A DNA stretch of 64,000 nt from Kutzneria sp. (GCA_019239965.1 JAFAZC010000202.1:1-64000); one strand, 5' to 3'. Shown: positions 28,170 to 37,203, counted from the first letter of the stretch. Made by a program: numbers and translations. Notes: generated from the letters alone by a model not told the origin.

Positions 28170-28576
28170 CGCTCCGCGCGACGATGGTTTTCGACCTTCT
28201 CGTGCCGGAGGCACCCGCGGTGCCGGTCGAGGTTGAGCTGCGCTACGACACTCGAGACCCCTACGCCGTCACCGCGGCCTTCCGGTCCGGACCGTCCGGC
28301 TGGGTCGAGTGGTGCTTCGCCCGCGATCTGCTCGCCGACGGCCTGATCGCCGAGGCCGGCAACGGCGACGTCCGTATTCGACCGGTCCCAGGCAGTATGG
28401 AGCTGGTCGAACTGGTGGTCAGCTCCCCGGCGGGGTTGGCGATGTTCGAGGCCCCAGCACAGGAACTGGCTGACTTCCTGGATCGCACCTACGACAGCGT
28501 GCTGCCCGGCAACGAGAGCCACTGGGTCAGCGTGGATGATGCGCTGATCACTCTGATGCCTCGCGACCTCGCCTGA
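28151..28576 (+). CDS. ssgB: SsgA/SsgB-like sporulation and cell-division regulator
   Basis: 141 residues of the SsgA-like (SALP) family, restricted to morphologically complex actinomycetes. Landmarks: LRYDTRDPYAVTAAF, WVEWCFARDLLADGL, GDVRIRPVPGS, VSSPAGLAMFEAPAQELADFL. SsgB recruits FtsZ to future septum sites before sporulation in Streptomyces. ATG 28151 follows GAGGGG by eight bases. The length and N-terminus fit SsgB better than SsgA, but other paralogues may exist in the genome. Confidence 0.85.
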   Translation: MRNDHMTLRATMVFDLLVPEAPAVPVEVELRYDTRDPYAVTAAFRSGPSGWVEWCFARDLLADGLIAEAGNGDVRIRPVPGSMELVELVVSSPAGLAMFEAPAQELADFLDRTYDSVLPGNESHWVSVDDALITLMPRDLA

Positions 28577-28830
28577 ATCGGGGCATCTCTCCAAGTTTGG
28601 CGGCCTAGTCGCCTCCATATCGTGTTGTGAACCCGTTGTTGTCACTCACCCGGATTACAGCTGATACCCCACTCGTGCAAGGCTGAAACGAGTTCCGTGA
28701 AGTCGCTTGGCGGTCACGAACGATGCAGCCCTGTCAGCCGCGTCACGTCGTGGACCGGCGTGCGTCCCATCGCGGCAAGGCTCCCGCACCCTCGGGTAGG
28801 CACCCTGCAGACAGGCTGGAGGTCGGAGAA

Positions 28831-29046
28831 GTGGACCACACGGAGTGGTTGGTGACCTGTCGCGACGTAGCCGGTCGCCGCCGGAATCTCACGGTGTTCG
28901 TCAGCCAAGGGCATGTGGTGGTGGTCGCGCCCCCCGGAGAGACCGCGGTGTTCGCTCCGCTCGAGGTCGGCCGACTGCGCGCTGCGTTGCGTGACGCCGT
29001 GGTGAAGGCCACCGTGGTCAGCGCCGTGGACTCCCCCGAGCCGTGA
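28831..29046 (+). CDS. Small conserved-type hypothetical protein coupled to acyl-CoA synthetase
   Basis: 71 residues from GTG 28831 (GGAGG nine bases upstream), beginning MDHTEWLVTCRDVAGRRR. It has alternating charged and Val-rich strands (LTVFVSQGHVVVVAPPGE), which suggests a small beta-sheet fold, and no cysteine pair or membrane segment. Its stop overlaps the GTG of the acyl-CoA synthetase gene. The open frame reaches back to 28723, but the extra residues are Arg/Pro-rich and unlikely to be coding. Family not recognised. About 250 bp upstream, after ssgB, contain nothing I can identify. Confidence 0.6.
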   Translation: MDHTEWLVTCRDVAGRRRNLTVFVSQGHVVVVAPPGETAVFAPLEVGRLRAALRDAVVKATVVSAVDSPEP

Positions 29047-30731
29047 CGTGGCCGCGGGCATTCGCGCCACTGAGGGGCATGGCCACAGGTCTGCTGACGC
29101 TGTCCCGCGCACGGTCCCTCCGCGCGGTCCCACCGAATCGGCTGTTCGGCTTGGTTGACGGGTACCTGCGCTGGGGACTCACCCTGCCGTTCGGCTACGC
29201 CTTCGGCGCCGCGGCGCGCAGGCACCAGGTCGCGATCGTCGACGAGCTCGGCTCGCTGACCTATGCGGAAGTCCACTGGCGTACGACCCGACTCGCGCAC
29301 GGCCTCGCCGGCCAGGGGATCCGCGCCGGACACACCGTTGGCCTGTTGTGCCGCAACCACAGAGGCTTCGTCGAGAGCCTCGTGGCCTGCGGCAAGCTGG
29401 GTGCGCATGCCCTGCTGCTCAACACCGGACTCGGCGCCGAGCAGCTGCTTTCCGTGCTTGGTGAGCACGGCGTGGCCGCCGTTATCGCGGACGATGAGTT
29501 CAACGACCGCCTGCGGGATCTGTCCGATGACGTTGTCGTCGTGACGGCATGGACCGAGACAGGCCCGGGAAAGTCGCGGGAGCGGGCGCTCACCGTGGCC
29601 GGGTTGATCGACACCGCACCGGTCGTGCCACTTCCCCGCCGGCCGCCGGGCACAGTGATCACGCTGACCTCGGGCACCACCGGGACGGCCAAGGGCGCGA
29701 GACGGCCCGAACTGGCCAGCCTCGCACCGGTGGCCGCCCTCCTTCGGCGGGTTCCACTCCGTGGCGGCGAGCCCTGGCTGGTCAGCGGCCCGCTCTTCCA
29801 CACGTGGGGGCTGGCCATGTCCCAGATCGGCGTCGCACTCGGGGCCACTCTGGTACTGCATCGGTCTTTCGATCCGGCGGCCGCTCTCGCCGCCGTGGAC
29901 CGGTACCGCTGCACGTGTCTGTTCGCGGTGCCCGTGATGCTGCACCGGATCCTCGAGCTGCCGGCGGCGCAGCGAGCCCGACACGATCTGTCGTGCCTGC
30001 GGGTGGTGGCCTCGAGCGGCTCGGCCCTACCCGCGCGGCTGAGTATCGCGTTCCAACGCGAATTCGGCCCCGTGTTGTATAACCTTTACGGCTCAACGGA
30101 AGTATCGCTGGTCAGCGTTGCGACGCCTGGTGATCTACGCACGGCGCCCGACACGGTCGGCAGGCCGCCGGCTGGCACGAGGCTGGCAATCCTCGACGAG
30201 AGCGGCGCGGAACTGCCGCCGGGCCGCACGGGCCAGATCTTTGCCGTCAACGCGCTGCGTTTCGGAGGTTACACCGACGGCACCGGCGTCGCGGTCCGCG
30301 ACGGGCTGACAGCCACCGGTGATGTCGGTCGCGTTGACGACGCTGGCCGGCTGTTCGTCATCGGCAGAATGGACGACATGATCATCTCTGGTGGGGAGAA
30401 CGTCTATCCCGGCCAGACCGAGGAGGTGCTGGCCGCGCTGCCGCAGGTGCGCGAGGTGGCCGTGGTCGGTGTGCCCGACCGGGAGTGGGGCCAGCGGCTT
30501 GCCGCCTTCATCGTGCTGGCCGACGGCGCCAAGCTGAGTGCTGATGGCGTGCGTGAACACGTCCGCGCGCGGCTGGCGGTCTTCTCGGTGCCGCGCGAGG
30601 TGACGTTTCTCGATGAACTGCCCCGCAATGCCACGGGCAAGATCGTCAAACGTCGGCTTGGCCGGCCGGGGGAAGGAACCAGTCCTGCCGCCGAGCCTGG
30701 CGCAACGCCTCGCGACGGATCTCCGGGGTGA
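29043..30731 (+). CDS. Acyl-CoA synthetase (AMP-forming, FadD-like)
   Basis: 562 residues of the adenylate-forming superfamily: P-loop TLTSGTTGTAKGAR, YGSTEVSLVS, TGDVGRVDDAGRLFVIGRMDDMI and the C-terminal catalytic lysine in NATGKIVKRRL. It activates a fatty or related acid to its CoA ester. GTG 29043 overlaps the previous stop, implying coupling; ATG 29079 is an alternative. The C-terminal tail after GKIVKRRLG (about 28 residues) runs 86 bp into the convergent deformylase gene, so it is an unusual antiparallel overlap. Confidence 0.9.
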   Translation: MTWPRAFAPLRGMATGLLTLSRARSLRAVPPNRLFGLVDGYLRWGLTLPFGYAFGAAARRHQVAIVDELGSLTYAEVHWRTTRLAHGLAGQGIRAGHTVGLLCRNHRGFVESLVACGKLGAHALLLNTGLGAEQLLSVLGEHGVAAVIADDEFNDRLRDLSDDVVVVTAWTETGPGKSRERALTVAGLIDTAPVVPLPRRPPGTVITLTSGTTGTAKGARRPELASLAPVAALLRRVPLRGGEPWLVSGPLFHTWGLAMSQIGVALGATLVLHRSFDPAAALAAVDRYRCTCLFAVPVMLHRILELPAAQRARHDLSCLRVVASSGSALPARLSIAFQREFGPVLYNLYGSTEVSLVSVATPGDLRTAPDTVGRPPAGTRLAILDESGAELPPGRTGQIFAVNALRFGGYTDGTGVAVRDGLTATGDVGRVDDAGRLFVIGRMDDMIISGGENVYPGQTEEVLAALPQVREVAVVGVPDREWGQRLAAFIVLADGAKLSADGVREHVRARLAVFSVPREVTFLDELPRNATGKIVKRRLGRPGEGTSPAAEPGATPRDGSPG

Positions 30732-31164
30732 GCCGCCACAGGTAGAGCATCCCGTCGAGATGATCGGTTTCGTGTTGGAGGCAGCGGGCGAACTCTCCGT
30801 CGCCACTGATCACGATCGGCTCGTTGCCGACATCGACACCACGCACCACGGCTTGGTACGCCCGTTCGGTGGGAAAGGCGAGGCCGGGAACTGACAGGCA
30901 GGCCTCGTATCCGGTCTGCCGCCGAGGCGAGGAGCCGACCAGCTCAGGATTGACAACATATCCATGCCTACCCTCGATCCGGTAGCTGAAGACCCGTAGT
31001 CCGACCCCGATCTGCGGCGCGGCCAGCCCGGCGCGCCCCGGATCGTCCACTGTGTCCATCAGATCGTCGACGAGGACCCGCAACGCCTTGCCGAACTGGG
31101 TGACCGGCGCAGACGGGCTGGCAAGGACGGGGTCGCCGAAGCGGCGCAGGGGTTTCACGGACAC
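30646..31164 (-). CDS. def: Peptide deformylase (regulated paralogue?)
   Basis: 172 residues with the three deformylase motifs: GLAAPQIGVG (motif 1), YEACLSVPG (motif 2, with Ala replacing the usual Gly of EGCLS) and QHETDHLDG (motif 3, HExxH metal site). It removes formyl groups from nascent proteins. The start overlaps the 3' end of an ArsR-type regulator by 10 bp, so it lies in a regulated two-gene operon, which is unusual for housekeeping def. I infer an inducible second deformylase, perhaps protective against deformylase inhibitors. Confidence 0.92.
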   Translation of the reverse strand: MSVKPLRRFGDPVLASPSAPVTQFGKALRVLVDDLMDTVDDPGRAGLAAPQIGVGLRVFSYRIEGRHGYVVNPELVGSSPRRQTGYEACLSVPGLAFPTERAYQAVVRGVDVGNEPIVISGDGEFARCLQHETDHLDGMLYLWRLTPEIRREALRQARRQDWFLPPAGQADV

Positions 31165-31676
31165 GGGGTCTCGTCCTCGGGCAACAGCGGGAACAGGCGG
31201 ACGACACCGGCGATCGGGCCGGTGCCCCGCCGAGGGGAACAGCGGGCATGGCGCGCGACGACGGCCTTGATCTCGGCGGCGACCTCGGCGATCTCATCAG
31301 GTCGCAGGTGTAGCACCGCACTGAACGCCTCGTCGTGCCGCCATGCGGCGGACGCGTCGCCGCGGACGCGCAACCAGCGCTGGTAGCCCTCGTCCTCCAG
31401 GTCCCGTGCGAGCCGGTCGAACCGTTCAGGCTCCGCCGCGCCGCGTTGACGCAGTCGCCACGGCCTCACTCGCCCGCGTACGCCCGTCACCTCTTCGAGA
31501 ACGCCGTGCTTGGCCAGCTGGCGAAGATGGAAGGAACACAGGCCGGAACTCGCACCGAGTTCGCTTGCGGCCTCGGTCGAGGTCAGCGTCGCACGCTCGG
31601 TCAGCAGCCTGAGCAGAGCCGCGCGCACCGGGTGGGCGAGTACCGGGTCGGTCAGGTCGAGCTCCTCGTCAGCCAT
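31155..31676 (-). CDS. ArsR-type winged-helix regulator upstream of deformylase
   Basis: 173 residues. The N-terminal ~90 form a winged helix of the ArsR type ([45 protein letters not shown]). There is no metal-binding CxC motif in the recognition helix. A C-terminal ~70-residue extension is of unknown type. The ATG at 31676 touches the operator palindrome and has no Shine-Dalgarno, so the message is probably leaderless. Likely autorepressor that also controls def. Confidence 0.85.
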   Translation of the reverse strand: MADEELDLTDPVLAHPVRAALLRLLTERATLTSTEAASELGASSGLCSFHLRQLAKHGVLEEVTGVRGRVRPWRLRQRGAAEPERFDRLARDLEDEGYQRWLRVRGDASAAWRHDEAFSAVLHLRPDEIAEVAAEIKAVVARHARCSPRRGTGPIAGVVRLFPLLPEDETPCP

Positions 31677-31712
31677 GTTTGCAAACTATGTTGCTTTGCA
31701 AACGTGCGTCAA
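31677..31712 (-). promoter_or_regulatory. Promoter and twin TTTGCAAA operator of arsR-def operon
   Basis: On the minus strand, TTGACG (31707-31712) is a good -35. A -10 such as TAGTTT follows with 18-bp spacing, and transcription would start at or near the ATG. GTTTGCAAAC (31677-31686) is a perfect 10-bp palindrome, and a second TTTGCAAA core is centred 17 bp away (31695-31702). The two overlap the -10 and spacer, as expected of a repressor site. Confidence 0.65.
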
Positions 31713-31780
31713 GCCGCCGTCCGGCGCCAGGCACACCCGGAGTCCCCCGGGGCATCGTCCATCGGACTAGGCTCACCACG

Positions 31781-32392
31781 GTGATCGATCGCCTGGTGTG
31801 GATTGACTGTGAGATGACAGGGCTCGACCTGGGCAAAGACGCCCTGATCGAGGTCGCGGCGCTGGTGACCGATGCGGACCTCAACGTTCTTGGCGACGGC
31901 GTGGACGCGGTGATCCACGCCGAGGACTCAGCGCTGGACGGCATGCCCGACGTAGTCCGCGAGATGCACGCCAGCTCCGGGCTCACCGACGAGGTTCGCC
32001 GGTCCGAGGTCACGCTCAAACAGGCGGAGAAGATGGTGCTGGACTACGTCCGCCAGTACGTGCCGACTCCCGGTACCGTTCCACTGGCCGGGAACTCGAT
32101 CGCCACCGATCGGGGCTTCATCGCCAGGGACATGCCGGAACTGGACGCACACCTGCACTACCGAATGGTGGACGTGTCCTCCATCAAGGAGCTGTGCCGG
32201 CGCTGGTACCCCAGGATCTACTATGCCCAGCCGGGCAAGGGGTTGGCACACCGCGCACTGGCCGACATCCGCGAGTCCATCAGGGAACTGGCCTACTACC
32301 GGGCCACCGCATTCGTGCCCCAGCCGGGCCCCACCAGCGAGCAGGCCCAGTCCGTCGCGGCTGCTCTGCTCCAGGATGACGGGGTGGCGTAA
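31781..32392 (+). CDS. orn: Oligoribonuclease
   Basis: 203 residues. All DEDDh exonuclease motifs are present: DCEMTGLD (exo I), [10 protein letters not shown] (exo II), [12 protein letters not shown] and HRALADI (exo III). It degrades 2-5 nt RNAs and pGpG, the product of c-di-GMP breakdown. GTG 31781 gives the family N-terminus ([15 protein letters not shown]). There is no Shine-Dalgarno, and TAGGCT lies seven bases before the GTG, so a leaderless transcript is likely. tRNA-His follows. Confidence 0.93.
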   Translation: MIDRLVWIDCEMTGLDLGKDALIEVAALVTDADLNVLGDGVDAVIHAEDSALDGMPDVVREMHASSGLTDEVRRSEVTLKQAEKMVLDYVRQYVPTPGTVPLAGNSIATDRGFIARDMPELDAHLHYRMVDVSSIKELCRRWYPRIYYAQPGKGLAHRALADIRESIRELAYYRATAFVPQPGPTSEQAQSVAAALLQDDGVA

Positions 32393-32462
32393 CCGGGTTC
32401 GGCCCCCTGACGGGTGTGCGCTAAGCTCCTTGCGGATCGCCGGAAACATCTGGCGGCCCATG

Positions 32463-32535
32463 GTGGGTGTAGCTCAGTCGGTAGAGCACTGGGTTGTGGT
32501 CCCAGGTGTCGCGGGTTCGAATCCCGTCACTCACC
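32463..32535 (+). tRNA. tRNA-His (anticodon GTG)
   Basis: A full cloverleaf: acceptor GTGGGTG pairs with CACTCAC (one G-U), D-arm AGCTCAGTCGGTAGAGC, anticodon stem CTGGG/CCCAG with loop TTGTGGT (anticodon GTG), and T-arm with GTTCGAATC. G at 32462 would be the G-1 typical of tRNA-His, opposite C73. No CCA is encoded. A possible promoter with GCTAAG at 32420-32425 lies upstream. Confidence 0.97.
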
Positions 32536-32579
32536 CAAGAACTGAGGGCCGGTGCGGCAGCACCGGCCCTCAGTTCTTG
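32536..32579 (+). terminator. Strong hairpin terminator after tRNA-His
   Basis: A perfect 20-bp inverted repeat (arms 32536-32555 and 32560-32579, loop GGCA) starts right after the tRNA. It has no long T-run, as is common for actinobacterial terminators. Confidence 0.85.
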
Positions 32580-32613
32580 CCCCGTGCGGCTCTCTGCGGT
32601 GTCATCGTCCTGT

Positions 32614-33258
32614 TCATGCCCGGTTCGTGGCTCGCTCGCGATCGAGCATGGCCCGGACCGACGCGACCATCTCAGCAGAGGCCTTGTCCGGCGAGCCGCT
32701 GTCGAACGGCGGCTGGGGATCGTATTCGATGCCGAGTTGGATCGCCCTCGCGGTCTGCTCACCCCACAATGTCGCGGCGAGGGCCAAGGCCATGTCGATA
32801 CCGGCCGAAACCCCCGCGCAGGTGACCACATCGCCGTCGAAGACAACGCGGTCGGTACTGACCACCGCTCCGAGAGCCGCCAACACGTCCCTGGCCAGCC
32901 AGTGAGTGGTGGCCGGCCGGCCGGCAAGCATGCCAGCCTTGGCGAGCAGTGTCGCTCCGGTGCATACCGACGTGGTCCAGGTGGCCTTCGTGTGGACGGA
33001 GGCGAGCCAGTCGACGAGAGTCCGGTCGTCGAGAACCGCACGCCAGTGCGAACTTCCTGGCACCACGATAAGTTCCGGGGTGGGCACCACGTCGAAGGTG
33101 GTGTCCGAACACAGCGTGAGGCCGTTGTCACAGCGGATGGCGCCGACGTGGTCCGCGACGAAGCGCGGCCTCGCCTCCGGATGGCTGGCAAGCACCTCGT
33201 ACGGACCGACGAGGTCAAGCGCGGTCATGTGCTCGTACAACACAAATGCGATGTCCAT
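32614..33258 (-). CDS. DJ-1/PfpI family protein (isonitrile hydratase-like)
   Basis: 214 residues. DJ-1/PfpI fold with the nucleophile cysteine in the elbow TSVCTGATLLAKAG, an early acidic residue, and GRPATTHW, which together resemble the isonitrile hydratase branch. Relatives hydrate isocyanides or act as glyoxalases, or form the sensor half of AraC regulators; no DNA-binding domain is attached here. ATG 33258 was chosen (MDIAFVLYEHMTALDLVGPY), which gives the family start; the open frame begins 40 codons earlier. Bases 33259-33448 upstream are non-coding with no clear signal. Confidence 0.87.
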   Translation of the reverse strand: MDIAFVLYEHMTALDLVGPYEVLASHPEARPRFVADHVGAIRCDNGLTLCSDTTFDVVPTPELIVVPGSSHWRAVLDDRTLVDWLASVHTKATWTTSVCTGATLLAKAGMLAGRPATTHWLARDVLAALGAVVSTDRVVFDGDVVTCAGVSAGIDMALALAATLWGEQTARAIQLGIEYDPQPPFDSGSPDKASAEMVASVRAMLDRERATNRA

Positions 33259-33448
33259 GTGACTCAGAATGAACGGACCGCGTCGGGGACTGCAATGACA
33301 CATGTCCCTCCGATAAGGACATCCCGGATTTATCGTCGTGTCAGAAAAGTCCAATGCGGACAGAGTAGGACTGGCCATCGGGACTACCCGTGTATGCCAG
33401 GGTCCGCGGTAGGAGTCGAGACCGTCGACCTCACACAGGTCACGCCGC

Positions 33449-33952
33449 TCAGGTCAGGCGGCTAAACGCAGCGCTCGTGCCGATGCCGTACACGACGTGC
33501 CCGCCGAGGTCCTCGGCGATAGTCCTGGTGTCGTATTCCCAGATCGGCTTGTAGAGCTTGGCAACGGGCAGCACGGTGTAGTCGGCCACGAGGACTGCCA
33601 CTCCGAGCGGCAGTCCATGAGCGGCCTTGGGTTTGGTCGTGGATCCAGCGATGACGCCATAGGCGGTACCCCACAACGTCCCATACGTCCAATGCACGAT
33701 ATTGGCGATCAGGCGAGCCCGCCGCGGTGACAGCTCGCGCCCCAGCATCCCCTCGATAATGCGCTTGCCGATCTGAGCCGGCGCCGGCGCCTTCTCCCAG
33801 TCGTCAAGCCCCGCGGAGGTTTCCCAGGCCCAGAAGCTTCCCCTGTCCGTCGTCGCCCGCTGGCGTGCGAACCAGTAGAGGTCCATTGCCAGGGTGCCCG
33901 CGGCACCGGCGGCCATCCCCTTCCATACGGCTCCCAATGGGGTCAGGCCCAT
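33449..33952 (-). CDS. Conserved-type integral membrane protein
   Basis: 167 residues with about four membrane segments: AAGAAGTLAMDLYWF near the start, IVHWTYGTLWGTAYGVIAG in the middle and LGGHVVYGIGTSAAF at the end. The layout (small residues plus conserved His in HWTYG and GHVVYG) recalls YagU/DUF1440-like proteins, but I am not sure of the family. Stands alone between the PfpI and M20 genes. Confidence 0.6.
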   Translation of the reverse strand: MGLTPLGAVWKGMAAGAAGTLAMDLYWFARQRATTDRGSFWAWETSAGLDDWEKAPAPAQIGKRIIEGMLGRELSPRRARLIANIVHWTYGTLWGTAYGVIAGSTTKPKAAHGLPLGVAVLVADYTVLPVAKLYKPIWEYDTRTIAEDLGGHVVYGIGTSAAFSRLT

Positions 33953-34020
33953 CCGTCGGTTGTCCCCCGAGTCGTGCCCTCTGTCGCGTTAACTGGCGAA
34001 GGTAACCGGAAACGGCAGCA

Positions 34021-35262
34021 TCAGCTGTCGGACGAGTACCGCTCCGCCATCGCGATCGACAGCACGCCGCGGCGGGCGAGCAGATCCAGCAGACGGTTTC
34101 GATGTACTTCGTCCACGGCCAGCCCGATCGCCGTCCACGCCATAGCGAGACCTCCATCCAGGACGGCCCGGTCGGCCTGGGGAGTCGTGCCGTAGCTGGT
34201 GAATTCGGGACTGTGTATGGCGGCTTCACCGACGTCGTAGCCGATCATGGGATGGACGACCGGCATCACCTGCGAAATGTTGCCCATGTCCGTTGAGGCA
34301 CCGCGCACCGAAGGATCGCGTGGGAGCAGCCGGCGATCAAGAGACTCGACAGCCTCGCGATACAGATCGATCATCTCGGCGTCCTGGCACAGCTCGGCAT
34401 AGTCATTGCCAACGGCCTCGATGTCGAGTGTGGCTCCCGTAGCCAACGCGCCCGCTTCGAAGCAGGCGCGAATCCGTTCCTGAAGCTCCCGCAGGTCCTC
34501 GAAGTTCGCCGCACGGCAGGCGTACTTCGCGGTGGCACGGTCCGGAATGACGTTGGACGCCTCTCCCCCCGAGGTGACGACACCGGACACGACACCACCG
34601 GGAATCATCTGCTGCCGATAGGCACCGATGGCCACTTGCGCGATCATCATGGCGTCGGCGGCATTGATGCCTTGGTGGGGCATGGCGGCCGCATGCGCGG
34701 CACGGCCGACGTAGCTGACCCTCCAGTCGCCGATAGCCAGCGTGACGAGGTCCGCGGCGTCTGCGGAACTGGCATGCACCATCATCGCCGCCGCCACGTC
34801 GTCGAAGGCGCCCCCTCGGAGCATGTCGATCTTGCCGCCGCCCGACTCCTCAGCCGGGGTGCCGAGGAGTTTCACCGTCACTCCGATCTCGTCGGCGACC
34901 TCGGCGAGAGCGAGCGCGGCCGCTACGGACGCGGCGCCATTGACGTTGTGCCCGCATGCGTGTCCGATTTCGGGTAGCGCGTCGTATTCGGCGCACAGGC
35001 CAATGACCAGATCACCTGATCCAACGGTCGCGGTGAAGGCGGTCGGAAGGTCACAGACACCGCGTTCCACCCGGAAACCCGCGTCCTCCGCGAGGTCGGC
35101 GATCTTCTTCGCCGAACGATGCTCCTGATAGGCCAGTTCCGGCTCGGCGTGCAGACTATGGCTCAGTGCGAGAACTCGCTCCTGGTCCCCGGTGAGACGC
35201 CGTTGGCTGCGCTCACGCAGCGCGGTTACGTCGGAAGCGGTCAGCGACCGCGATCGGCTCAT
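34021..35262 (-). CDS. M20 family amidohydrolase/peptidase
   Basis: 413 residues. The dinuclear-metal hydrolase fold of the M20D/AbgB kind is marked by AEYDALPEIGHACGHNVNG, GTPAEESGGGK, YVGRAAHAA and VRGASTDMGNISQVMP. It probably cleaves an N-acyl or aminobenzoyl-type amide, releasing an amino acid or amine. Its ATG overlaps the stop of the agmatinase-like gene (ATGA), so the two likely work in sequence on a guanidino or acylated amine compound. Confidence 0.9.
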   Translation of the reverse strand: MSRSRSLTASDVTALRERSQRRLTGDQERVLALSHSLHAEPELAYQEHRSAKKIADLAEDAGFRVERGVCDLPTAFTATVGSGDLVIGLCAEYDALPEIGHACGHNVNGAASVAAALALAEVADEIGVTVKLLGTPAEESGGGKIDMLRGGAFDDVAAAMMVHASSADAADLVTLAIGDWRVSYVGRAAHAAAMPHQGINAADAMMIAQVAIGAYRQQMIPGGVVSGVVTSGGEASNVIPDRATAKYACRAANFEDLRELQERIRACFEAGALATGATLDIEAVGNDYAELCQDAEMIDLYREAVESLDRRLLPRDPSVRGASTDMGNISQVMPVVHPMIGYDVGEAAIHSPEFTSYGTTPQADRAVLDGGLAMAWTAIGLAVDEVHRNRLLDLLARRGVLSIAMAERYSSDS

Positions 35263-36308
35263 GAACGGAACTCCTTGGCTGCGTCGGAGAAGTCACAGCG
35301 GTCGAGCAACGGCTGACTGCGGTCCCACCGCCCCAACTCGCCACGGTTTTCTGCTCGTTGCCGCGCCATGCCTGACAAGATCTCCAGCACCACACGGTTA
35401 CCGAGCAGTGCCGTGATGTCCGCGGTGTCGTAACTCGGCGCGATTTCGACGATCTCGATACCGACTATCGGCAGCTCGTAGGACAGCTTCCGCACCGCGT
35501 CCAACAGCTGCCGGGAGGTGAGGCCTCCCGGTTCCGGCGTTCCCGTCGCCGGGGCCATTCCCGGGTCGACGACGTCGATGTCCACGGAGAGATGGACGCC
35601 TTGGCATGCGTCGAGCGCGGTCCGTGCCGCCTCGTCAAGGCAGACGTTCAGCCCGCGCTCCACGAGTTCGGTCATCTCGTACGAACGCATTCCCTGTTCG
35701 GCCATCCACCGCAGCGTCCGCGGACCCGGCCAGTACCCGCGCAGACCTATCGGCAGGAAACGGTCGCCTCGCACCGCACCGGATTCAATGAGTCGACGCA
35801 TCGGCTGGCCGTGAGCGGTGAGCGAGCCGAAGGCACTGTCACCGGTGTCGGCATGCGCGTCGAAGTGCATGACGGAGATCCGCCCCCAGCCGATGCTGCG
35901 GGCGAGCCCAGTGACGTTCGGAAGGGCGATCGAGTGGTCTCCGCCGAGCACGAGCGGAACCTTTCCAGCACCGGAAATCGTGCTGACAGCACGTTCCAGC
36001 GCCGCATGAGACGTCCGTGCGTCGCCACTGAACATCATCACATCACCGGCGTCGACGACGTTCAGATCGGCCAGTGCGTCGACACCGAGCGCGAGCGAAG
36101 GGCGGACCCCGTCGTGGCCGAGATAGCAGGCCTGCCGGACGGCACTCGGCCCGAACCGAGCCCCCGCGCGGTAGGAAGTGCCTCCGTCGTACGGGGCGCC
36201 GAGGATGACGACCTCGGCGTCATCCCAGGTTGACGGGTCGTCGAGATCACACGCCGGGACGCCGAGGAAGGTGATGTCCGGTCCGTACATCGCTCCGTAC
36301 CGGGCCAT
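35259..36308 (-). CDS. Agmatinase/ureohydrolase family enzyme
   Basis: 349 residues. The three manganese-binding signatures are intact: GGDHSIALP, MHFDAHADTGD and SVDIDVVDPGMAPATGTPEPGG (given in part). The family hydrolyses a guanidino group to urea and an amine; agmatine, guanidinobutyrate and guanidinopropionate are all possible substrates. ATG 36308 is preceded by GGAGA; the open frame reaches 36485, but those residues look untranslated. It is first in an operon with the M20 enzyme. The 274 bp upstream hold no other gene. Confidence 0.92.
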   Translation of the reverse strand: MARYGAMYGPDITFLGVPACDLDDPSTWDDAEVVILGAPYDGGTSYRAGARFGPSAVRQACYLGHDGVRPSLALGVDALADLNVVDAGDVMMFSGDARTSHAALERAVSTISGAGKVPLVLGGDHSIALPNVTGLARSIGWGRISVMHFDAHADTGDSAFGSLTAHGQPMRRLIESGAVRGDRFLPIGLRGYWPGPRTLRWMAEQGMRSYEMTELVERGLNVCLDEAARTALDACQGVHLSVDIDVVDPGMAPATGTPEPGGLTSRQLLDAVRKLSYELPIVGIEIVEIAPSYDTADITALLGNRVVLEILSGMARQRAENRGELGRWDRSQPLLDRCDFSDAAKEFRS

Positions 36309-36582
36309 CGGTCTCCATTCTTCTGGGAACAAGCGGTTGCGGACCGGTCCGACTCCCGCGCCGGCACAGTCTCGCACACCGGAACCGAGATTGACATCGT
36401 GTCGCCCTGCCCGCTTCAGGTGGCCAAGGCAACGCGCCTGATCCAGAACGGTCATAGGGCGAGGCCCGTCGGTTTGACAGTCCACTTTGGATGCTCGAAC
36501 TCGGGTCGCGTGCGGAACGCAAGGTATTGGAGATCATGGCACCGATCTCAGACACCACAGGCCAGCACACTAGGCTCGCCTC

Positions 36583-37203
36583 ATGGCGAAGTACTTCGAC
36601 GTGCATCCGGAGAATCCTCAACGGCGTGCGATCAGCCAGGCGGTGGACATTGTCCGCACCGGCGGACTGATCGCCTATCCGACGGACTCCTGCTTCGCGC
36701 TCGGCTGCCAGCTGGGCAACGGGGCCGGGATCGACCGGATCCGGTCCATTCGACGCCTCGACGAACGGCACCACTTCACCCTCGTGTGCCAGGACTTCGC
36801 CCAGCTCGGACAGTTCGTGCACGTGAGCAACGCAGTGTTTCGAGCGGTCAAGGCGTCCACCCCCGGCAGCTACACGTTCATCCTTCCGGCAACCAAGGAG
36901 GTACCCCGAAGGTTGCTGCATCCCAAGAAGAAGACTGTCGGCGTTCGGATCCCCAACCACGTCGTGGCGCAGGCATTGGTCGCCGAGCTCGGTGAGCCGC
37001 TGTTGTCGAGCACGCTGCTACTGCCCGATCAGCAGGAAGCGATGACACAGGGTTGGGAGATCAAGGAGCGTCTCGAACACGTGGTCGACGCGGTGATCGA
37101 CTCCGGCGACTGCGGAACCGAGCCGACCACGGTCATCGACTTCTCACAGGACGAACCGGAAATCGTGCGCCGCGGAGCGGGCGACACCATTCGGTTCGAG
37201 TAG
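36583..37203 (+). CDS. L-threonylcarbamoyladenylate synthase family (YrdC/YciO-type)
   Basis: 206 residues, YciO branch: IAYPTDSCFALGCQLGN, the RIRSIRR-type nucleotide site, PGSYTFILPATKEVPRRLLHPKKKTVGVRIPNH (given in part as PGSYTFILPATKEVPRRLL) and SSTLLLP. Relatives make threonylcarbamoyl-AMP for tRNA t6A, and YciO members may have another role. The ATG has no Shine-Dalgarno, and TAGGCT sits six bases before it, so translation is probably leaderless. Confidence 0.9.
   Translation: MAKYFDVHPENPQRRAISQAVDIVRTGGLIAYPTDSCFALGCQLGNGAGIDRIRSIRRLDERHHFTLVCQDFAQLGQFVHVSNAVFRAVKASTPGSYTFILPATKEVPRRLLHPKKKTVGVRIPNHVVAQALVAELGEPLLSSTLLLPDQQEAMTQGWEIKERLEHVVDAVIDSGDCGTEPTTVIDFSQDEPEIVRRGAGDTIRFE

Noticed and set aside
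32494-33465. 323-codon plus-strand frame after tRNA-His
   Set aside because: It begins inside the tRNA and terminator and runs antisense to the DJ-1/PfpI gene.
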